DNA of 64,000 nt from Tenodera sinensis (Eukaryota > Arthropoda > Insecta > Mantodea > Mantidae), in assembly GCA_030765045.1 (NCBI GenBank), contig CM060961.1, forward strand, positions 138,376,064-138,440,063. The letters run 5' to 3'. The notes under the pieces are model-generated. The model saw only the letters and a list, made by a program, of their open reading frames with translations, was not told the origin of the DNA and did not search any database. Within the stretch, counting starts at the first letter, position 1, and every line of letters begins with the position of its first letter. A program made the translations under genes and the position numbers. Positions 57,548-64,000 of this stretch are shown one piece after another.

Positions 57548-57710
57548 GTAAGTATATATTTAGAAGCCATATTATCAATTTACGCTCTATATTACTTGTT
57601 CACAGTCAAATTAAGGAAACATCATGCTTTAGTCTTTCGTTCAAACACAATCCATTAGTGCTTGCCTTTAATTCTTCATTACTCTTCGGAAAATACGAAA
57701 AATATAACAA

Positions 57711-58018
<308 letters not shown>

Positions 58019-59400
58019 GTTAGTAGTACAACCGAATCCAGGACTACCTGTACGACTTTTCTATGCGCCAATGTTATTTGCACTTTTTTCGAGAAGGGAT
58101 TATCCAATATGACAAAGCGTAACAAACCAGCTCGTTTAAGTCAAACACACAATGTAAGTGAGAAAGTGTCAGTCGTGATAAAACGTGTCTGTGAAACAGA
58201 CAAAATAAAAACGAAATAATAAGAGTGAATCATCGAAGTAATTACAACTGTATTACGAGTATTACATATGTAGATGCTTACATAAGTATACATGTAATTT
58301 GATATAGTTGATGACAATCAAACCTTTGACAGCAGCAATGTTATGCCATAAATGGAAACAGCAGTAACTTGAAACGTTTGCAAACTTCTACTAAGAAGCT
58401 CAGCAGTACCTCTCATTCACACCATTAGTCAAATAAAGTCAATAGAAGTCATATAAAAATATCATCAGTAGCATCAGCAGCAGTAGTAGTAAGAATAGAA
58501 GCATACATTCAATAGAAAATCCATATGCTTTCCTGTAATAGAACAATATTACATTGATATGTCAAATTATTTATAGTTAAAGGAACAAATGTATACTTCT
58601 AAACAGCATGAAGGCAGCTTATTACTCGTTAGTCGAAGAAAATAAGAGACGAACTGTATCCCCAGTTTTGAACACTCCACCTCTGCAACGATAATCCAGA
58701 ACACTTCCCGTTACACCAGGACGAAGTATAGAGCGGCTGTGCTTATTCTGTGCATTTGGCCACTCTGGAACCCCTCTTGCCTCTTCCAAACTTGCGTCGA
58801 AGGAGTGAACAAAGTTCACTGAACAGATGCGCGTGATGCGGCCCCTAGATACTTTTGAGAGCCAGTGTACTATATTTTGTTATGCAACTAATTTTAATAT
58901 ATTTGCATAATGCCTTATTATGCATTGTAACTAAAAAGATGAATATGTATAAACATCAGCCACTATGAAATTTAATGTTAGCCATTTTAAAAATGCAAAA
59001 GACAAATGGAAGATAAATGAGAGCTCGAATAATAAAAATAAATATGCCCGTTACAGAGTGCCTAGAAGGAACTGAATCAGTGACTGCCATACCCCTTACT
59101 CCATCTTTATCTCCTCGTATTGAAAGGGAAATGTGTAAGATTCGGAACACCATTGGGAATATTCTGATGGACTTTCACTTTTGCGCGCTATTTATTCCCT
59201 TCGTCATTCCTTTCATTAGTACTCTATAATTAATAACAATGTAACAAATGGCGAGAAATATGTATTAAAAAGTGCAGCAATGTTGTACACTCAAGCTGAG
59301 TTATATTCATTTCAAAGCAAGTACCTCATAGTAGATAAGAACAAAAGATACTACAATATGTCTACAGTATTCGCACATTAGCGCGAATGACATCTACCGG
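58019..59400. other. No gene recognised
   Basis: AT-rich; 65-70-codon ORFs near 58622-59229 carry no motif. Confidence 0.4.
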
Positions 59401-59625
59401 AGAGGTGTTACACTGTAACTCCCCTTAGTGTTAACGAACCTGACTAATGCTTTCGCGAAGGATGACAGTCGCGCAGCAGCGTGTGTAAGGAGAGGTTGTT
59501 TTGGGCGAGAGCTTGTTCGCTTGGTTCGACCTTCAACTTACGTGACTTTGCACCAGCTATAACTCGCTGGTTTTCATTACACATTTTTGTGTGTTAAATA
59601 AGTGTGATTTTCTAGTAACGTAAAA
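59401..59625 (+). promoter_or_regulatory. LINE-5 5' leader (approximate)
   Basis: Less AT-rich than the flank, with several CpG (TTTCGCGAAGG, CAGTCGCGCAGCAGCG). The ATG at 59626 has A at -3 (AAAAATG). Promoter function inferred; start uncertain. Confidence 0.4.
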
Positions 59626-60732
59626 ATGTATATAGAACGAAAGAACACATTAGTACTAATGTTTGTGGATCGTGATGTGCCGAAACCGTCTCCATACGAA
59701 CTACATGAATGGATTCACGATATATTCCGATTTGAAGAAGAGGAGCTGGAAATGATACAGATCAACAATTACACCCGGCAAATATACATCCAGTGTAAGG
59801 AAGCGCTGCGAGTAAAAAGGGCCATAGAGGACACAAACGGTGAGTCAATTTTTACCTATAGTAATGGACAAAGAAGTAAAGTAACAATAACATCGGCAGG
59901 TCTAGGGTTTCGTATTGTGAAATTATACCACTTACCCAAAGATTTAAACCAAGAAATTGTACGACAACATCTAGGAAACTACGGCACAGTACTAGCACTA
60001 TCAATGGATACTTGGGGGCCCACGCTTCGATACAAAATCAGTAACGGAGTACGCACTGCAAAGATAGATTTAAAAAAGCATATTCCCTCATATATAGATA
60101 TTGCCGGATATAAAAGCTTTATAAGCTATGAAGGTCAACCAATTACATGTGCGGTGTGTAGTGAAACAGGACATTTACGAAACAACTGTCCCAGACGGAG
60201 GGTAATAACGCAGACACCACGTCTAACAGACCCGCCCACATGGTCTAAACTAGTGCAGGGAGACTTCCCCATTAGACGGGTACCGGTGGATTTGCCACAA
60301 GACACAGCTATGACCTCGGCAGAAATGACGACTACTGATAAAGAACAAGTAACTGCAGCTCAGTTTTCAGGAAAAGATACCGTGGTCGAAACACAGAGGG
60401 AAACTGTAATCAATCCTGAACAGGCGGAAAATTTACTAATGGATGATGATGATGCACAAAGTGATGCCCCGATAACGAACTTTACCACTATTCCAATGAC
60501 AGAGGAACCCTCCGAGGTGACACCAGAAACTTCAAATATAACTTCAGAAACATGTGCATTCGCTCCAGTAACGACAGATATGGAAGTAGTGCCCACAATT
60601 TCCAATAATAGTAGAAACCGCGACCCACGCGTGAAAAAGAGACGTACGGAGAGTAGCAAGGGTAACCGAAAGAAAGAGAAAACTGAAGAATCATTCGAAA
60701 ATGACCCGGGTACTCCCACACCGCTATCATAA
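59626..60732 (+). CDS. LINE-5 ORF1 protein with zinc knuckle
   Basis: 368 codons, intact. The first 90 residues are charged. Residues about 95-165 look like the RNA-recognition fold known from Tx1-type ORF1 (FRIVKLYHLPKDLNQEIVRQ, then LGNYGTVLALS and a segment ending IPSYIDIAGYKSFISYEGQP). A single CCHC knuckle, CAVCSETGHLRNNC, is at 175-188, followed by the basic PRRR. The C-terminal 170 residues are Thr/Ser/Glu-rich and end in a basic patch KKRRTESSKGNRKKEK, which may act in nuclear import or RNA binding. Role: coats the element RNA and acts as a nucleic-acid chaperone. The ORF2 frame is open from 60705, overlapping the end of ORF1 by 28 nt in the -1 frame. Confidence 0.85.
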   Translation: MYIERKNTLVLMFVDRDVPKPSPYELHEWIHDIFRFEEEELEMIQINNYTRQIYIQCKEALRVKRAIEDTNGESIFTYSNGQRSKVTITSAGLGFRIVKLYHLPKDLNQEIVRQHLGNYGTVLALSMDTWGPTLRYKISNGVRTAKIDLKKHIPSYIDIAGYKSFISYEGQPITCAVCSETGHLRNNCPRRRVITQTPRLTDPPTWSKLVQGDFPIRRVPVDLPQDTAMTSAEMTTTDKEQVTAAQFSGKDTVVETQRETVINPEQAENLLMDDDDAQSDAPITNFTTIPMTEEPSEVTPETSNITSETCAFAPVTTDMEVVPTISNNSRNRDPRVKKRRTESSKGNRKKEKTEESFENDPGTPTPLS

Positions 60733-60785
60733 TACCTGATGTTTCTTCTTGGCTGTTCCTATTCTACCTCATCTACTTAATTTGC

Positions 60786-63700
60786 ATGACTTATACCCGT
60801 ATTTATGCCACCTTAAATGTCAATGGTATACGCAGTACTGCTAAACAACAACTTCTCAATAATTTCATTTTCAGCCATGATATTGACATCCTACTCCTGC
60901 AAGAGGTGAACACCGATAATTTAAACTTCCTTGGTCCTCAGTATAACTACATTTGCAATGTAGGCATTGACAATAGGGGCACAGCAATAATATACAGATC
61001 GACTTTGAGAATTACCCATCATGAGGAACATCCTAGTGGACGCATTTTAGCTATGGTAATAGACAATGACATCTTAGTGGTGAATGTGTACTTGCCATCT
61101 GGCTCCAATAAACGACGAGACCGTGAATCTCTCATTGCAGATGATATGCCATATTTCTTTCGTCACAGCTATAATTACTTGTTGCTGGGTGGTGACTTTA
61201 ACTGCGTGTTACTTGCCAAGGACCAACGAGGAACTTATAATCCGTCACCCGCACTACAGCGCCTGTCTTCGGAATTGCAGTTAACTGACACTTGGGAATA
61301 TCTACATGGAAATGAAGTTCGCTACACTTTCTGTCGTGCTACCTCCGCTTCACGAATTGATAGGATTTATGTTAATGGCCTTCATCGAACCAACATCCGG
61401 AATGTCCTTGTTGTACCTGCCGCAATAAGCGACCATCATGCCGTAATTGTGAAGATGACAGCATCCACTCCTTTACCCATCCTTGGTAGAAGCTACTGGA
61501 AATTAAATAATGCTCTATTATATTATGAGGACGTACAACAACAGTTTCATGAAACTTGGGAAAGCCTTAACGTACGAGCGTCCAGGTCTTGCTACCAGGA
61601 GCTTCAACAGTGGCTTTTGATTTATAAACCAGCGATACAGTCCTTCTTCAAATGTGTTGGTAAGGCTAAGGCTGCCGAACGAGCTAATAGCCAACACTAT
61701 TATTACGCCCTGTTACATGATTTAACTAATCAACAGAGCACCGGCAACGACGTCAGTGGCAGGATGACTGCGATAAAATTAAAAATTCGTAAAATTCAGG
61801 AGTCCATTTTAGAAGGTATACGGGTGCGTTCTCGTGCCCTCTCAATTACTGATGATGAACGTGCTGCTTTGTACCATGTAGCTTCGGAGAAGAAACGACA
61901 CCAACGTAAATTCATATGTGATATTTCCACTACCAATGCTACTCTCCTACGCACAACGCCTGAAATTCTCCGAGGGGCAGAGGAACACTTCAGACAGCAA
62001 TATGGTGAACATCCTACTCTTGATTCCTCAAAAAGAGTACTTTTTGAGGCTATCAATAAAACTGTGAATCCTACTGATAAGGATGAATTGGACGCACCTA
62101 TCACCATGGATGAACTTCGGGACGTGATTTTTAAAGCCAGCAACAATTCTGCACCAGGACCAGATGGTATTAGCTATACTTTTTACAAAGTATTTTGGAC
62201 GATCATTAAAGACCGTCTGCTACAACTGATGAATGCCACTTTTGCCATGAGCGACCACTTGTCAGGGTTTAATGAAGGAATTGTAATTTTAATTCCAAAA
62301 TGTATAAAACCACACCATTTTAACAGCTTTAGGCCGATAACACTACTGAATACTGATTTTAAAATTTTTACAAAGATTTTAGCCAACAGATTGCGGAAAG
62401 TACTGCCAGCCTTGATTGGACCGGAACAAACTTGTGGACTTCCAGACAGGAAAATCTCGCACAATTTGATACAATTAAGGGATGCTGTGGTATATCTCGA
62501 GGAACATCCTGAGGAAGAAGCGGCCTTGTTGTCATTGGACCTCGAGAGAGCATTCGACAATATTGACCATAATTACATTTTTGGTGTCTTGCAGCACATG
62601 GGTATCTCTGATCGTATCCTACAAACCATTAAACTAGTGTACAAGTCTGCATACTCCAGAATCCATATCAATGGATATTTTACTAGGCCAATACCCATTT
62701 TGAGTGGTATACGACAAGGTTGCCCATTATCAATGTTATTGTTTACAGTTTGCACCGAACCTCTGGTGCGATTGATGAAGAAACACTTATTTTCACCTAC
62801 AGTGCCGACAAGACTGCTCACCATAAAGACTTATGCCGATGACATGACTCTGCTACTCCGCTACCATCATCAAGTTTTCCTACTTCCGCACATATTACAG
62901 TTTCATGAACAGGCATCTTGCGCGAAGATTAATTATCAGAAGTCCTCATTGATACCTTTTGGGACCTGGCCTCGGACGTTAACGGTGGATGATGTGCCCA
63001 TTAAAGACCACGTCACTATTCTAGGCCTCCAAATCGCCACGAACGTCACAGAAATGGTAAACATAAATTGGACATCTTTACTCAATCGCATCCGTTACTC
63101 CCTACAGCGCAACTTGAGTAGAAACCTTAACATTCTCCAGAGAGTTTGGTATGTTAACCTCATGGGATTATCCAAGATTTGGTATTTGGCCCAAATTCTG
63201 CCCATCCCGTTAGAGATTTCCCAGCGCATCGAGCTGGCAGTGTCATATTATTTGTGGAATGGACATGTATATAAAGTGGCAAAATCTCAGCTGTGGCGTC
63301 CCATCATGAATGGAGGCCTAGGACTCATTAAGGTCTCCGAAAAATGTTCAGCACTGTTAATTAGAACTTCTTTACAGATGGGACAATTCAAGGACAACAA
63401 ACAACTTCACTCCAGCACTGGAACATTAATGAACCATGCCATTTATCGCCGGATGGTGAAATGTATTACCACTTTACCTGCGAATTTCGTCTCTGGGGAT
63501 CCAATTCCAACTACAAAGATCCTCTACCGTCATCTGCTGTTACGTATTCCTTCTACTCCCACAATAGAGGTTAAATATCCCAATATTCCTTGGAAGAATA
63601 TCTGGAGAGTTTTTCGCTACGCTGATATCCCGACGGACTGGAAGGCCTCTGCCTACAAGATGCTCAATGCCATAGTACCCACAGCAGAAAAACAATATCG

Positions 63701-64000
63701 CCACAACATCTGCAATTCACCGCATTGTTCTCGATGCCACAACCCTGACACCCTTCAACACCGTCTTACAACGTGCATTCCCGAAACGTGGCAGTGGATA
63801 CAAAATAAAATCCGCTGCATTACCAGGGCAGATAACCCAAATACCATTCGCAGGGCAATCCTGCAGCTAGATATCCAGGTGAAAAAACACGTCTTTGCCC
63901 AAATATGGCTTATCATGGGCTATATCCACTATATGTTGCAGGATCCATCTCCTAGTGTCCGTGGCCTGGAGAGATTTTTAACAGAACATAGGACGCGCCT
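60786..64000 (+). CDS. LINE-5 ORF2: endonuclease and reverse transcriptase, incomplete at window end
   Basis: First ATG at 60786 (MTYTRIYATLNVNGIRS), 54 nt after the ORF1 stop. The frame has no stop through position 64000, at least 1071 codons; I followed it codon by codon. Endonuclease motifs: LNVNG (residue 10), LLQEV (36), GGDFNC (135), RIDRIYV (about 193), SDHHA (215). RT: APGPDGIS (456), SLDLERAFDN (584), IRQGCPLS (642), active site TYADDM (683), LGLQI (746). A Cys/His cluster CNSPHCSRC...HRLTTC lies near 976. All catalytic residues that I can place are present. The protein would nick genomic DNA and copy the element RNA at the nick. The 3' end, tail and duplication lie beyond the window. 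Confidence 0.9.
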   Translation, partial: MTYTRIYATLNVNGIRSTAKQQLLNNFIFSHDIDILLLQEVNTDNLNFLGPQYNYICNVGIDNRGTAIIYRSTLRITHHEEHPSGRILAMVIDNDILVVNVYLPSGSNKRRDRESLIADDMPYFFRHSYNYLLLGGDFNCVLLAKDQRGTYNPSPALQRLSSELQLTDTWEYLHGNEVRYTFCRATSASRIDRIYVNGLHRTNIRNVLVVPAAISDHHAVIVKMTASTPLPILGRSYWKLNNALLYYEDVQQQFHETWESLNVRASRSCYQELQQWLLIYKPAIQSFFKCVGKAKAAERANSQHYYYALLHDLTNQQSTGNDVSGRMTAIKLKIRKIQESILEGIRVRSRALSITDDERAALYHVASEKKRHQRKFICDISTTNATLLRTTPEILRGAEEHFRQQYGEHPTLDSSKRVLFEAINKTVNPTDKDELDAPITMDELRDVIFKASNNSAPGPDGISYTFYKVFWTIIKDRLLQLMNATFAMSDHLSGFNEGIVILIPKCIKPHHFNSFRPITLLNTDFKIFTKILANRLRKVLPALIGPEQTCGLPDRKISHNLIQLRDAVVYLEEHPEEEAALLSLDLERAFDNIDHNYIFGVLQHMGISDRILQTIKLVYKSAYSRIHINGYFTRPIPILSGIRQGCPLSMLLFTVCTEPLVRLMKKHLFSPTVPTRLLTIKTYADDMTLLLRYHHQVFLLPHILQFHEQASCAKINYQKSSLIPFGTWPRTLTVDDVPIKDHVTILGLQIATNVTEMVNINWTSLLNRIRYSLQRNLSRNLNILQRVWYVNLMGLSKIWYLAQILPIPLEISQRIELAVSYYLWNGHVYKVAKSQLWRPIMNGGLGLIKVSEKCSALLIRTSLQMGQFKDNKQLHSSTGTLMNHAIYRRMVKCITTLPANFVSGDPIPTTKILYRHLLLRIPSTPTIEVKYPNIPWKNIWRVFRYADIPTDWKASAYKMLNAIVPTAEKQYRHNICNSPHCSRCHNPDTLQHRLTTCIPETWQWIQNKIRCITRADNPNTIRRAILQLDIQVKKHVFAQIWLIMGYIHYMLQDPSPSVRGLERFLTEHRTR

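Larger units (their letters stand above)
59401..64000 (+). mobile_element. LINE-5, Tx1/L1-like element, runs off the right edge
   Basis: ORF1 (59626-60732) and ORF2 (60786 to beyond 64000) are both undamaged, in the order and spacing of a non-LTR retrotransposon. ORF1 has an RRM-like part and one zinc knuckle, ORF2 an endonuclease and an RT with IRQGCPLS and YADD boxes; no RNase H is seen. The ORF1 type and the GCPLS box suggest the Tx1/L1 side of the LINE tree. The left end is not fixed: CpG-containing sequence starts near 59400, but the target-site duplication partner lies outside the window. Confidence 0.85.

Noticed and set aside
57352..57570. Minus-strand 72-codon ORF
   Set aside because: It is antisense to the better supported plus-strand candidate exon and has no splice sites of its own.

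Overview
This is eukaryotic nuclear DNA, AT-rich, without a recognisable intact single-copy host gene. What can be read is almost entirely transposable elements (TEs): endonuclease-bearing non-LTR retrotransposons (LINEs) of several lineages, tRNA-headed SINEs, hAT-type DNA transposons, relics of IS630/Tc1/mariner-like transposases, and long (AAT/ATT)n, (CA)n and (GA)n microsatellites. The mix (RNase H-bearing jockey-superfamily LINEs, RTE-like tails, DUF4817-type transposase relics) suggests an arthropod, probably an insect with a large, repeat-rich genome. That is inference; I cannot name the species.

Layout. 1-1430: dispersed repeat 'Z', which carries an internal GT tract. 2.6-4.1 kb: two decayed transposases and the end of repeat 'X'. 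4.9-5.5 kb: a SINE. 5.9-12.9 kb: one end of a hAT element, a full-length 5.8 kb LINE (LINE-1) with a perfect 12-bp target-site duplication (TSD), then the rest of the hAT relic. 13-18.7 kb: mostly unassigned AT-rich DNA with one SINE, a GC-rich patch and an old Z copy. 18.76-22.27 kb: a 5'-truncated minus-strand LINE-1 copy with a 17-bp TSD. 23-28.8 kb: a 61-bp LINE end, several SINEs, a compound microsatellite. 29.04-35.26 kb: a second, related, full-length but decayed LINE (LINE-2, minus, 13-bp TSD), split by a 755-bp piece of a third LINE. 36-41.4 kb: an IS630-like transposase relic, a SINE, a truncated LINE, a complete hAT (39400-40476), an RTE fragment. 43-48.6 kb: SINEs, RTE relics, microsatellites. 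49.2-51.1 kb: a possible inverted-repeat element. 51.2-56.2 kb: Z copies in opposite orientations, one split by a 1.5 kb hAT with a perfect 8-bp TSD. 56.5-57.1 kb: an inverted pair of tRNA-Thr-like repeats. 57.3-58.0 kb: a possible exon and a SINE with an (ATT)n tail. 59.4-64.0 kb: a young-looking Tx1/L1-like LINE with intact ORF1 and an ORF2 that stays open to the window edge.

The elements can be ordered in time by nesting: LINE-3 into LINE-2, LINE-1 into an inverted-repeat segment apparently inside a hAT, a hAT into Z, a LINE end into a SINE, and a short SINE-like insert into another SINE. Most boundaries were fixed by finding TSDs by eye. Family names rest on motif recognition only; no database search was run.
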